Positions 10,995-22,870 of a DNA stretch of 64,000 nt are shown here, in pieces (positions within the stretch are counted from its first letter, which is position 1; each line of letters begins with the position of its first letter). The position numbers and the translations under genes are program-made. The notes under the pieces are model-generated. The model did not search any database. It saw nothing but the letters and a program-made list of their open reading frames with translations, and was not told the origin of the DNA. The DNA comes from Batillaria attramentaria. Lineage: Eukaryota > Mollusca > Gastropoda > Batillariidae. The stretch spans positions 521,001-585,000 of the forward strand of contig JACVVK020000190.1 in NCBI GenBank assembly GCA_018292915.2, given 5' to 3'.

Positions 10995-12067
10995 TCTCTC
11001 TCTGGCATTAAATCCAGCTATGACGGAATGTATGGTCATTGCCACGCGTCAGAAACATCAGCTCAACCCACTTACGTATCTGTCCAAAACCAGTCCATTA
11101 AACAAGTCACAGAACATCGGTTACTGGGCGTTATCATTTACAGACTGATGAAATGGCAAGCACATATAGATAAAGTCTGTAAACGTGTCAAGAAATTTAT
11201 TTATGTTGTCAAAATTGAAATACTTTATTGACAGCGATTCTCGAAAATTGTTTTATACCGCCAATATTAAACCCCACATTGACTATTCGTCCACAACTTG
11301 GGACGGATGCAGTGATGTCCACCTGAAGAGACTAAACTCCTTACACAGGAGAGCAGCAAAATTGATCCTTCCAGACCCCACACTAACAACTGACCAGAAA
11401 CTCGAAAAGCTAGAAATGCTCTCTCTTCCGAAACATCTGATCTTAAACGAAGGTATGTTCATGTTCAAAATCCGCAAAGGCGTTCTGCCACAGTACATCA
11501 GCAGCCTCTTTACCTCGTCTGATCCACGCTATCCCTCATCAACGCAACGCTTTATACCGCCACGTCCGAGGATAGATATTTTTAAATCAAGTCTTTCCTT
11601 CCCCGGTGCCTCTCTCTGGAACAATCTCCCTCTAAGCATTACTAGCAATGGATCGCAATCATCATTCAGGAAAAGTCTGTTCAACCACCTGGCATTGGAA
11701 ACTGCATAAATGGTTCACAAACCATCCGTCTTGTCCATTCACCAAAGTTCACTTCTTACCAACAAAACCTGTCACGCAATTTACATAAATAATGATACAC
11801 CTGCGCTAGTCCCATGAGTATGTACATCATAACTGATATCATGATTTTGTGTATAATTATGTTTGCCGCGCGAGCGCGCGCATATTATGTATGTGTGCGC
11901 GTGTGTTTATGTGTGTGTGTTTGTGTGCGATTTCCAGTTTTTATGTATTTTTTAAAAATACTTCTCTTCATATTCTTCTTTTGAATTTTTTTTTTTACAG
12001 TAGTGTAGCAACGGCAAGTTTGAAAATGGTCTTTGTATGCCTATAACTTCTTCCGTTGTAAAATAAA

Positions 12068-12103
<36 letters not shown>
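10995..12103 (+). mobile_element. Truncated LINE, reverse-transcriptase C-terminus and 3' end
   Basis: Frames at 10999-11095, 11100-11190 and 11185-11709 together encode the end of a Jockey/CR1-like reverse transcriptase ('LNPAMTEC', 'HIDYSSTTWDGCSDVHLKRL', 'RRAAKLI', 'SLWNNLPLS'). At least two frameshifts break it. The 3' UTR ends in AATAAAGG and a (TC)n tract at 12069-12103. The same 3' end occurs at 38519-38612. Confidence 0.8.
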
Positions 12104-12106
<3 letters not shown>

Positions 12107-12229
12107 TCTTCTGCTCAGTTCGACACTAGTCTTTAACTTAGCGATGACTGTGTAGTTCTAAAATTGACGTTTACGTCAAGCCTTCAACCGTGGTCAAAGT
12201 CATTGTAATTCCATCATTGTTTCTGATCG

Positions 12230-12355
12230 TCATCTGCAGCTTATACTGTAGCCAGCCATAGGTTCCCAGTCATTCTGCGGCCTGCAGAGGTAGTTACTGC
12301 ACGGAGTAGAGAGCTGGAGTGTAGTAACTACCTCCACATGGCGTCGACTGGTTGT
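12230..12355 (+). repeat. Dispersed repeat with conserved hairpin, copy 1
   Basis: Near-identical to 30040-30165. Contains GAGGTAGTTACTGCAC and, about 20 bases on, GTGTAGTAACTACCTC, which pair into a ~14-bp stem. Confidence 0.75.
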
Positions 12356-12475
12356 CACCTTCACCACAATAAAAACATCAACACAGAAAAATAATGAAGC
12401 AGACTTTGCTCGACGTTTTATCTGTACCCGTCATTGTCATGTACGTGCCACCGGTTTACTGAACGGACACGTCAG

Positions 12476-12532
<57 letters not shown>
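12476..12532 (+). repeat. (CA)n microsatellite
   Basis: Pure CA array of about 57 bp. Confidence 0.95.
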
Positions 12533-12533
<1 letters not shown>

Positions 12534-12940
12534 TTTTTGAAAAGATGGTTTATTCTGAGTAAAGACAAACATGTGTACATGGACGTGTCTGCCTGTGCAG
12601 TATATATTCTGAACATATTGCATTACAGTACAGTAAAAATTATTACATTAAAAATATAAAGTCTTGTAACACTGTACCGTTATTAGTGCTTGCTTTTGTG
12701 CTGAACAAAATCATAGTCGAGGTGAACAGGGGGGAAAAAGAGAGACCAAAAGTAAGACAAAGAGTATGCAGTACGATCATTTGAGCATCCGCGGCAATTT
12801 GAAATTTTACCGGGTCACAGAGCTCGCAGACGGGAGTGTATTGCACTGACCCCTCTTCAGATAATTAAAGATAGATAACGTAACCAACCGACGAACCAAT
12901 CAACCAACCCTAACGTATTTCAAGATTTCTACACTCACCG

Positions 12941-13422
12941 GCCCCCGTAGTGTAGTGGTTAGCACTTCGGACCTTGGACCGGGAGATCCGGGTTCGAGTC
13001 CCACGGCCGAGGCAAGCGGGATTTTTCCTACCTAGGTCGGCTTCTACCCAGAGCGGGTGTGCTGTGGGCCCAATGGGGAGGCTGTCACCACACAGCCGAG
13101 CTTCACCCACTTCACGGGTGCGACTTTGGGGTTGCTTCCCTTGGTATGACACGTCTTATGATGTGGATGATTACACGGCCGGCACCGCAGGTGCCGCAGT
13201 TCCCGGGCCTGGTTAATGCCGGGATATTTATGACAGGAATCGTGGAATGCGGTCCTGTCCCGCAGTCCCAAACCACACGGACCTCCATAGCATCATCTTA
13301 CCATCATCCTCATCTCCATCATCATGCATAAAGAAAAATGCCCCAGCTTCCGAGCCCTCCGTGGATTCCACCCATTACCCTGGAGGACCACCACTGGAGC
13401 TGGCAAAAAGAGTTGGGACAGG
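12941..13422 (+). mobile_element. SINE-B, complete sense copy (tRNA-derived)
   Basis: The 5' head resembles a tRNA: an A-box-like 'TAGTGTAGTGGTTAGCAC' and a B box 'GGGTTCGAGTCC' about 40 bases later. An ~400-bp tRNA-unrelated body follows, ending near 'GCTGGCAAAAAGAGTTGGG'. The body ends in a CAT-rich segment and an A-rich stretch typical of retroposition. Other copies, all antisense, are at 5024, 17220, 22618, 34451, 36533 and 57420. It is not a functional tRNA gene: the 3' acceptor side does not pair as a tRNA. Confidence 0.88.
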
Positions 13423-14491
13423 AATAAAAATCTAGACACAAATTTTTTGGTAGCTGTTCAGATGATGTTCAGCAATTGAAAGAGAATGCAAATACACGAG
13501 GCTTTAAAATGCCTATATATTCCCTGTTAGCCTCAGGCATTATAGTCACCGCTAAAAATGCGTCACCATGCATAGCGGACCATTCAAGGGCACGCACCTG
13601 ACAGAAGTTTATTAAAAAAAATTTGAATGTCTCCTTTCCCGCTCAAGCCTCACTGGAGTAATGCAAGTCTACTTTCTGTTTAGGCCAGAGAGCCAATTCA
13701 CTCAAATTCAGTCACGCCATCTTTGCCCGACTCGCTCTCAAAAAGTCCCAGCCGTACTGGCGGCTTACTTCTTGCTGCAGTCTCCTCGCATGCACCTTGT
13801 CCTACAAAATTAAGAAGAAGAAAAAAATCACAAAAAATCACGCTTTTTCGTGATAACAAAACTCATTACAAATTAGCACCCTCGCCAAACAGGGTTCTTC
13901 AACTAAACACCAAACATGACCCCGTACGGTCAATTCGTGTCCTTATGCCAGCATAATAGCACTTAGAGACACATGAACAGTCACGCTGGTATACCTTATG
14001 CAGTTTTTCATTTCGCAGACAGAAGTCGAAAGCTGTTGAAAGGACGACAATGACAGGAGTCACATTCTGTGTGGAACTAACTGTTGAAAGTTGTTGTTGT
14101 TGTTGCCTTCTTTCCTCTCCTCATTTCCCTTTGTTTTGTTTTTCTTTTAACATTTGTTACATTTATCCTTTTTGTCTTTTTGCCTACAAAAAATTCTGTC
14201 CTGTTCTATTTGTTCTGATAACAGTGGAAGCAAACTCTGTATAGCGTGACAAACCGATTAAAAAAAAAAAATCAGTAAAGGTATAGAAAAGCGCTGCTTA
14301 GCAAAAGAAAGTTTTCTTTCGTAATTCAAAGAGAAAACGTGAATCCGACCTTTCGTCATTGTTCAGTACTATTTTTCTGGAGCTGAAAATAAAATTAGTA
14401 AAAAAAGAACAGCAAAGTAGAACAATGCAGACCGACACAAACACAAAGAAGCACAACAGTCAGTCAATACACACCGAAAACCAGACTCTTC

Positions 14492-14524
<33 letters not shown>

Positions 14525-14554
14525 CTGAACAAATAAACATCAGAATTTACTCCG

Positions 14555-14558
<4 letters not shown>
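13423..14558. other. Gene-free stretch
   Basis: AT-rich with short T- and A-runs (including a small CAAAA array near 14500). I see no exon, RNA gene or recognisable element. Confidence 0.5.
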
Positions 14559-14623
<65 letters not shown>

Positions 14624-14717
14624 CAACTTTTTTTTTTTAAACTCTTTTTAAATTGTATTCCCTTGGGGAAAAAATACACTGGAATTAAAGAAGACACAAA
14701 TTACAGATTAGAAATTC

Positions 14718-14765
<48 letters not shown>

Positions 14766-14874
14766 GAGAAAAATTCTATACTGTTTAAATTTTAAAAACG
14801 ATACAAAAAGAAAAAAATCACATATTATTAAATACATTTTCTTTTCTATCACACACACACTCACACGCACACAC

Positions 14875-14916
<42 letters not shown>
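14559..14916 (+). repeat. Three (CA)n arrays
   Basis: CA arrays at about 14559-14620, 14722-14761 and 14851-14916, separated by AT-rich spacers. Confidence 0.95.
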
Positions 14917-14919
<3 letters not shown>

Positions 14920-15169
14920 TTGCATCTGTATACCATTTTGTCTCGCGGCGTGGGGATTTAATCTGCGGTGGAACATCCCCGACAACATCTGCCGGATCTC
15001 GCACGGCCCTCTGGCGTGAACAGTAGGATGACTGTAGTGTGGGACTTCACACCAAGGGACCGAATCTGCATGTCCAGGCCGGAGAGAATGGGACCCTTCG
15101 CCAGTAAATACCCACTAGCTTGCACCTGAAGCTTGTACCTGACAAACTGGAAATCTGTGCCGTCTAATT

Positions 15170-15352
15170 TAACTCATCCGTGACAAGAGACTTCGTGGAA
15201 AGGTTCAGCTATGCATCCATCACACTGATGCTCATCAAAATTGAATTCTCCATCCATTTTTTTCATTAAATACCGAAAAAGTATGTGTTCGAAGAAGCTT
15301 GCTTGAGATGTGTGTTTATACTTACATGTAGTCAGTTTGCTGCAGTTTCATG
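15170..15352 (+). repeat. Dispersed repeat C, copy 1 (3' part)
   Basis: Shares 'TTAACTCATCCGTGAC', 'GGTTCAGC(T)ATGCATC', 'GAATTCTCCATCC' and 'GTAGTCAGTTTGCTGC' with 29485-29660 (+) and 37412-37620 (-). It runs directly into the 33-bp minisatellite. Confidence 0.7.
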
Positions 15353-15732
15353 GCGGCAGGCCCAGGTCAGTACAGTGATAAGGCAGCGGGAGGCTCAGGT
15401 CAGTACAGTGATAAGGCAGCGGCAGGCCCAGGTCAGTACAGTGATAAGGCAGCGGCAGGCCCAGGTCAGTACAGTGATAAGGCAACGGCAGGCCCAGGTC
15501 AGTACAGTGATAAGGCAGCGGGAGGCCCAGGTCAGTACAGTGATAAGGCAGCGGCAGGCCCAGGTCAGTACAGTGATAAGGCAGCGGCAGGCCCAGGTCG
15601 GTACAGTGATAAGGCAACGGCAGGCCCAGGTCAGTACAGTGATAAGGCAACGGGAGGCCCAGGTCAGTACAGTGATAAGGCAGCGGCAGGCCCAGGTCAG
15701 TATAGTGATAAGGCAGCGGCAGGCCCAGTCAG
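15353..15732 (+). repeat. 33-bp minisatellite, about 11.5 copies
   Basis: The unit contains 'GGCCCAGGTCAGTACAGTGA' plus 'TAAGGCAGCGGCA'. Variants GGG/GCA and CAACGG/CAGCGG alternate between units. Because 33 is a multiple of 3 and no unit contains a stop, several frames on both strands stay open; that alone is not evidence for coding. A single diverged unit exists in repeat C at about 29655-29690, so the array probably grew from that element. Confidence 0.9.
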
Positions 15733-15739
15733 CGTTAAA

Positions 15740-16203
15740 CATCTTCCACAAACGTACTTGCTTAAGGGGTTGGCAAACCGTGACTGCATCTAGCAGGTTC
15801 ACCTCGATACGTGGCGTTGACTGATCATAACCTGACTCAGTCGGCGAGATAATAATATTTAAGTGAGTTTGATTTGCGGAATTCCGCGTGCGGTGTCGCT
15901 GAGTGGAGTTTTTATTTTTATTTTTTTAAATTGTTTTCACTCTTCACACAAGACCATGGAACCTCCAATGCTGGCTTCCATTCCTTGAGCACAATGAATT
16001 CTTGGTCGTTCACTCGTCGTGGTATTGAATGGAAGTTAGTCACACGGGGTTACTTCCCTTCATCGCGAATAATCCAGAACCACAGGCAAGGCATTATTTG
16101 AAAGGTCACGATAATGGTCACACCAGGGTAATAGGTAGGATTTTATTACCATGGTGTGTTCTCACATGTCCAGTGATCACAAGTAGTTACTGAAGACTGC
16201 AAA
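15740..16203 (+). promoter_or_regulatory. Putative 5' flank/promoter of receptor copy B
   Basis: This is the sequence directly upstream of the signal-peptide exon. No convincing TATA box is visible. It has no counterpart upstream of copy A within the window. Promoter function is inferred from position only. Confidence 0.3.
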
Positions 16204-16342
16204 ATGGTGATTGGTGTGATAGCTGGCTTACTTTACTGCTATTGGCCACTGCTGTGTCTGGTCGGTGCATCAAGTCAGCCTACAGTCAGCAAATTGCCTG
16301 AAGCGCATGGATCCGAACGTTTCCAGGAAACTGCCACCGTCG
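16204..16342 (+). CDS. Exon 1 of receptor copy B: signal peptide
   Basis: ATG in a good context (GCAAAATGG), then a hydrophobic leader 'MVIGVIAGLLYCYWPLLCLV' with a likely cleavage after GASS, then a polar stretch up to a GTAAG donor at 16343. It is 46 codons plus one base, phase 1, matching the acceptor of exon 2. It shows that the receptor is secreted into the membrane via a cleaved leader encoded on a separate exon. Confidence 0.75.
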
Positions 16343-16407
16343 GTAAGATTATTAACCTCACTATCTTGCTGCACATGCCTGGGTATTGGCTGATAGACAG
16401 CCCCCCC

Positions 16408-16438
<31 letters not shown>

Positions 16439-16635
16439 AAATCGTCATCGCCGTTTTCATCATGTTCCCCCTTTCGAGGCATGGTAATTGCAGTGATCAC
16501 TTTTTCCGTCCGTTCAGTCGTTTCACTTTCTAATGGAAGGGGATAAGTTGCTCCTGTTAGACTGCGAAATGACAGAGCTGACAGCACGGACATTCGACTG
16601 AAAGATACGTGATACTGAAGTGACCGATGTGCACG

Positions 16636-16672
<37 letters not shown>

Positions 16673-18079
16673 GCACGCGCGCGCGCGCTTCACCGGCGAG
16701 GTTTTGAAGCGTGATCGATGTAAACCTAAGTTGGCAGCATCTTCATTGTGTACTGACTGGGACAAATTGTAGATAAACAAAAGGTTGCTACATATAGAAA
16801 CAAATCAAGAGAACACGAAGAAAAGGAAACAAAACAAAAAGCACAGAAAGGAGAGAGCGATCTTTCTGAAAGTGTTTGCGATAGTGGCTAGCAAAGCCTG
16901 ATTCAGTTAAAACAAATACAGTCGAACACGGATAACTCGAAATCGCTCGGGGACTGAAATTTTGTTCGACATATCCGATTTTCGACTTATCCAAAAACAT
17001 GGTTAAGCCGAATTTGTAGCAAAGTTACTAGACATTTCGACTTAAGCGTATATTACTCGGATTTGTCGAAATCGGTCGAAATTTACGAGATATTTCGGCT
17101 TAAAAGAATACCTTTTCTTTCCTATTAAAAACTAGCGGGATGGGCCGTCCCCACTCGGAGGCAACTCCTCAACACCCTTATGTTCTTACCCTGGTCCACC
17201 CCCATACCAAGTGGTGGCGATCCACATCATAAGACGTGTCATACCAAGGGAAGAGCACCCCCAAAGTCGCACCCGTGAAGTGGGTGAAGCTCGGCTGAGT
17301 GGCATCAGCCTTCCCATTGGGCCCATAGCACACCCGCTCTGGGTAGGAGCCGACCTAGGTATGAAAAATCCCGCTTGAATACGGACTCTAAACAGAGTCA
17401 ATTTTGGAGGTAGTGGCTGTTATACTTTTGACGTAAGCCGTACCTCATGAAAGTGCTGGAGAACCCATTTTAGATCTCAAAATCGCTCCTACTATATATA
17501 GATAATGTGTCTGGGGTTATCGTCAGTTGACTCGAAACGTTGTACATCAAAGCACATTTCCTCCACAAGCCACACAAACATCGAAGAAGAGACGCACGCG
17601 CACTGACGTAAAGTAAGAGCGTCCTGTTTGATTGACGTGATGCTGGTTTTTCTTCGGGATGTCTCGCCACTTTCTTTCCGAATTCCTCTGTTTGGAGACG
17701 TGGTGTTGTATTTTACTTATGCTTTGTCGCCATCTTCGTGCACTCGTAGAGAAGATACGGGATACAACAGAATACAACTCCAATACTTTATTAACAGAAT
17801 ATGGGCTCCCCTAATAACATTATGGCCCTAAGCGACCCACAATTCTGTTACTATAGTAATGAAGCGCTGGGAGTAAAACAAAATCACTGGACCTCCCTCC
17901 ACACCTGTTTTGCCTGCATAACGCAGCTTACTGTCGCGGGAAATGTTTACCGTCATCTGGGAAAAAGGCCTATAAAAGCGCCCATCCATCTGTTAGAAAG
18001 GACCATGGATTTAATAGGCGCTTTGGCACTTTATTTTCCTAAATGACAGTAATAATTATGTCTTTGTTTGAATTGTCAG
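16343..18079 (+). other. Intron 1 of receptor copy B
   Basis: Starts GTAAG and ends TTGAATTGTCAG. It is a mosaic of blocks identical to the flank of copy A, plus an extra ~280 bp (17704-17983) that A lacks. That extra piece contains a TATAAAAG word at about 17970, 110 bp before exon 2. An internal promoter is possible but unsupported. Confidence 0.7.
17220..17378 (-). mobile_element. SINE-B fragment in intron of copy B
   Basis: Same insertion as 5024-5415 in copy A, truncated by the deletion that removed the equivalent of 3471-5264. Confidence 0.8.
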
Positions 18080-21000
18080 ATCAGGGGCACCCCACCACTG
18101 ACCAAGCGGGAACAAGACGGACGGACAGCAAAGATCTGTCGTTTGACTATCACCTCCTTCTCTCTGAAGCAGGAACCGGAGTGAGGCGATTCAACCTCAC
18201 AAAATGTAGAGTCTATGATAAAAAGATATGGGCGCATGGCTACATCCCTTTCCTGCACCTAAGAGACAATGGCAGTGCTACTGTTCTTGAAACTCTTCCC
18301 CGGGCGACACTAATTGAACAGGTACTCTATGATGCTGAAACGTTCGAGGCGTTTGATGTTGTTCATCCAGGCTCCAGCAGGGACTATGAAGAATGCAGAT
18401 TTTTCGTGTCAAGTCCTCCTGAGAAGGATGTAGTCATTGTTCTGGAGGACATTTCAGCAAAGCACGATGGTGTTTGTGTCGGCGAATACATAACGTTTGT
18501 GTTCGGTCTTCACGATTTTCGGTCTTGTAAAAGCAATCCTCGCATCATTCCACGTGATCCCCATCGCACACAGCTATCTAGCAAGATCCAATATTCAATG
18601 ATCTCTGTGCGAATGAACGACGTGGCATTCCAAGCACCAACTGAAACGTCCATTTTGTTGCGATTTCGCATGTACCTAACATCGGTCGTGGCGAGTCACG
18701 CTGCGACGCATGTACCAACGGCTCCTCTTGCAGGCTACATTTCAAACTTTATGTTTGACGGAACAACATTCTATTACCCACACGCAGACGTTCGATTTGC
18801 TTTTCCAGTCTCTTCTGGCATCTTGGTGATAAGCTTTCTCCATCTGGATATCGACTGCATACAGGGATATTTGGCTGTGTATGTGCCAACTCCTTGGATC
18901 CTGAAGTACGTTTTGGGGGGGTGATGCTTCTGGTCCCATTGTTTCTTCTGAAACTTTATACTCCGGGTTCAGTGCTGCTATATGGGGTCCTCAGGGTCTG
19001 GAGTGGAAAAGATGTGGGGCACAACACGTTCCAGCAAAGGCCTACAACGTGTCAATTGCCATGAAGTTTTACTCCGGCAAAGAGCTTGTCAGCAACACCG
19101 GTTTTAAACTGAGGTACTCAGTCCACAACTTCACTGGTGGCGCCCTACAGCTTGCCTCCGGCTTGTTCAACTGCTCAGTGCTTCAAGACGCCAGCTATCT
19201 GCAACACTTCAGATGCAACCTGGAGGTGGAGTGTCTTGAAGCTGAAGATGAGGTGGACTGTCCTTACTCTAGCGACGCCTGTGGGTCGGGCCAGATTGAG
19301 GCAGGCGACAAGTGCTACACGTACGAGTACGTCAGAAACTGGACCAGCCCCACCTGGTACGACGCTTATGAGATGTGCAGTCACAAGAGGATGAGGCTGG
19401 TCAGCCCTGAGACGCCAGAACAGTGGCAAAGATTCCTTAAAATATTGCAGTATGGGAGGAACTCGACTGGACTCTTTGTCGGCCTTCAAACGGCTAATCA
19501 CTTCCTGGGTCCAATGTACAGACAGGTATGGCAGTGGGCTGATCAGACAATGGCTTACTACCACCACGTTCGTTCCGAAAACCAGTTGTCCAAACCGACG
19601 TGTGCCTTTATGCCCGCCATTTCCAGAGAAAATCTTCAAACTGTCAGATGTGATGATGTTATGAACGTTCAGTTTCTTGTCTGTGAGATTGACAAGAAAC
19701 GCAAAGGTCCAGAGGTCCCTCAACTTTCAAGCGTAAATGTAAAGTTTGCAAAGAACAAAGGAATAGACGTGGTGGAGTGTCCCAACCATCAAGCCGTGAT
19801 ACAGGAGTTCTTGTCGTGTGAGTATCCTAGCGACTGTGGTGCTGTGAACAACGCCAAACATTGCCGGGCGTCAACAGCAGGAGGTGTTACTATCCCTATG
19901 TTTGTCTGCGATACGGGTACACAGAGTGTACACTACACTATGGTTTGTGACCACCGAGACGACTGTTCTGATGGTTCTGACGAGAAGTTCTGTGAGCATT
20001 CAGCGTGCCCCGAGCAGCAGTGTAGAAGCGGCCAGTGTGTCTTGTCCAGCCAGCTGTGTGACGGCATGTATCATTGTGTGGACAAGTCTGACGAACTGTG
20101 TCCGCAGCTGATACCGACAGTGGCTCCCTCTGTCCCTCCCCCGGCTGTGGTGATGTTAGATGGACGTGGTGGATACAGTCAGCAAGCTCTGAACATAGGC
20201 GAGCCTTGCCCCGAGACACACTTCAGATGTCCACACGGCTATTGCCTGCCGGTGTATCTGCGCTGTAACGGGGTGGACGATTGTGTGGACCACGCTGACG
20301 AGGCTGAGTGCGACAGCTACACGTGTCCCGGCTTCTACCGATGTCAGGCCTCCACTGTGTGCTTGCATGCCGACCACCTGTGTGACGGAGTGTTTCATTG
20401 TCCTCAGCAGGACGACGAGTTACTGTGTGGCATGAGGTGCCCTCAAGGATGTGTATGTCAAGGACTGGCGTTTGTCTGCAACCAGACTTTCCCCGCCCTC
20501 ATCTATCCCACACTTCGTTACTTGGATGCCAGCAGATCTGGTATGACGCCAGATAACTTTACTGAAAACTTCTATCTGATCAGCCTCACGTTGTCAGAAT
20601 GCGATCTCGTGGCTTTGGCCAGTCTGGTGTTTCCTAACCTACGAACGCTAGATCTGAGTAGCAACAGACTACAGTACGTCGACGTTAGTTGGCTTGTGAG
20701 CTGTCCCAAGCTTCAGGTGATCAACCTCTCTAAAAATCCTCTGATCTCAATCAGAGCCGACGATAAGGTGCAGCATACCTTTACTTATGTCCACAGTGTT
20801 GATATGTCTCACACGTCGGTGGAGACTTATGATGGCGAGATGCTGCGAAACTTCCCCGGTTTGAAGACTCTCAACATATCATACGGCGCTCTTCGAGCTA
20901 TTGCTGACACGGGATTCAAGACCACACCAAGTCTTGAGACCTTGGACATGAGAGGAGACACTGTGAACGATTTTCCTGACGATCTGCTGCAGCATCTGAA

Positions 21001-22085
21001 GTGGCTGAAAACTGTGTACGCGAGTACTTTCAAACTGTGTTGTTCTGCAGCATTGCCAGAGCTGTTTAACGTGAAGGACTGCCACGCACCCAGTAACGAA
21101 CTGTCCTCTTGTGAAGACTTGCTACAATCTGGTGTTTACCGGGGCTGTTTTGGGGTGATCGGGTTAATAGCCGTTGCTGGCAATGCTGCAAGTCTGGTGA
21201 CGCGACTCTATCATTCAAAGAAAATCGTCCAAAACTGGTTTCACAGTGTTTGTGACCAATCTCAACGTAGCTGACTTACTGATGGGTGTGTACTTGCTTA
21301 TCATTGGGATTGCCGATCTCGTGTACCGGGGAAATTACCTGTGGCATGATAAATATTGGAAGAACAGTACTATGTGTCAGATAGCCGGTTTCTTGTCACT
21401 GTTGTCCAACGAAGTGTCGGCTTTCTCCATTTGTTTAATAACGCTCGACCGTTTTCTTGTGTTTCGTTTCGTATTCAGCAGTTTCCGTTTTCATACGCAG
21501 TCGGCTGCCGTTGTTTGTGGATTGGCCTGGTCGGTTGGCGTCATACTGGCTACGACTCCCTTGCTACCGGTGACGTCACACTGGAAGTTCTACTCCCAGT
21601 CTGGCATCTGCATCCCGCTGCCCATCACCAGGAATACGTTTGCAGGACACGCTTATTCTTTCGGGGTTTTGATTGTGTTCAACTTCACTCTTTTCTTGCT
21701 GATAGCCGTTGGTCAGCTGCTGATTTACATGTCAGTCCAGAAGAATTCTATCATGTCCGATCAAAAGAGTGCCAAAGACACGGCTATCGCCCGTCGTCTG
21801 ACCACCATCGTGCTGTCCGACTTTCTCTGCTGGTTCCCCATCGGCTTGCTGGGTCTGCTGGCCTCCACGGGGACCCCAATCTCTGGCGAGGTCAACGTGG
21901 CCATAGCTATCTTCGTGTTGCCGCTCAACTCGGCCGTGAACCCGTTTCTTTACACCCTCAACATCGTCCTGGAGAAACGAAGGAAGGCGTATGAGGCTCG
22001 TCTGCTGGAACAGCTGGGTAAGAGACTAGCAGGTGAAAAGCGAACGCGTGATGCTTGGACCACCACGACACAAGAATGTGAGTAA
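18080..22085 (+). pseudogene. Exon 2 of receptor copy B (two +1 frameshifts)
   Basis: Open pieces are 18043-18924, 19049-21274 and 21246-22085, in different frames. Domain order is the same as in copy A: CUB-like, C-type lectin, four LDLa, LRR, 7TM. TM1 and the rest of the 7TM domain are in separate frames. Confidence 0.85.
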
Positions 22086-22253
22086 TGGTGACGGTAATTG
22101 CCCATTTGTAGGGTCTACAAAACCTTTAGTGCAATACAATTATGCCCGTGGACTGGAGAAAAAGGAGAAGAAATGGACAATGAATAGACACAAAGAAGGG
22201 AGAACAATTGTGAGAATTAAGAGATCTGTCTTGAAGTTTCCTCTGAACTTCGA

Positions 22254-22254
<1 letters not shown>

Positions 22255-22313
<59 letters not shown>
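22255..22313 (+). repeat. (TG)n microsatellite
   Basis: Pure TG array just downstream of copy B. Confidence 0.95.
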
Positions 22314-22316
<3 letters not shown>

Positions 22317-22617
22317 TTGCTCATTACTCCTGTAATTTTAAATTTCTCCAGTGACGAGCATTTTACAGTCTTTAAAATGAGCACCTCTAAAGCGTCGACT
22401 TGCCACACTACACAAATCAAAGCTGATCCTTGCAGTCGTTCATTCAGTTTTGCAGATTGAATGAATGACCTTATTCATTTGTCGTGACTGATTCGTCTCG
22501 ACATGGTCAAACTTAGTGCTGACCCTCGTGCCTGATCCCCATGTTTCTGTTGTTTTACTGCTTTGTTTGTTTGTTTGTTTCATTGTTTTTTTTTCTGGGT
22601 TTTTTGTTTGTTTGTTT

Positions 22618-22870
22618 TTTGGCTGCCCCAACTCTTTGCCAGCTCCACTGGTGTTCCTCCCAGGTTATGGATGGAATCCACGGAGGGCAAGGAAACTGGG
22701 GTAACTTTAATATTATTATTTTTATGCATGATGATGGAGACGAGGATGATGGCATAATGATGCTATGGAGGTCCGTATGGTTTTGGACTGGGGACAGGGC
22801 CGCATTACACGCTTCCTGTCATAAATACCCCGGCGGTGACCAGGCTCGGGAACTACGGCACCTGCGACAA
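22618..22870 (-). mobile_element. SINE-B fragment
   Basis: Antisense 3' half of SINE-B, preceded by a T-rich tract that is the antisense poly(A) tail. Confidence 0.8.

Larger units (their letters stand above)
16204..22085 (+). pseudogene. GRL101-like receptor, copy B, two exons, frameshifted
   Basis: Exon 1 (16204-16342) encodes a signal peptide and exon 2 (18080-22085) the lectin/LDLa/LRR/7TM receptor. Splicing G|GTAAG to CAG|AT restores an Asp codon and gives a continuous frame into 'QGHPTTDQAG'. Against copy A, exon 2 has a net +1 in the T/G run at about 18912-18919 (four T and seven G against five T and five G), which stops translation at 18922-18924. It has a second +1 at about 21212 (TATCATTC against TATCTTC), just after TM1. 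All domains of copy A are otherwise present at roughly 98% identity by eye. The C-terminus lacks an 18-bp stretch, ending TTTQECE instead of TTTQAADCFQECV. As written it is a pseudogene; the first shift lies in a homopolymer and could be an assembly error, the second less likely so. Confidence 0.8.

Noticed and set aside
12941..13013. tRNA gene at the head of SINE-B
   Set aside because: A and B box-like motifs are present but there is no paired acceptor stem, and a SINE body follows. The same head recurs in other copies.
15285..15824. Open frames encoding silk-like (GPGQYSDKAAA) or AQVSTVIRQRQ repeats
   Set aside because: The repeat unit is 33 bp, has no stops and is open in several frames on both strands. 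It is derived from a dispersed repeat, so openness is not evidence of coding.
17704..17983. Alternative promoter (TATAAAAG at about 17970) for receptor copy B
   Set aside because: The word sits in an insertion specific to B inside the intron. No leader peptide follows, so the support is too weak.
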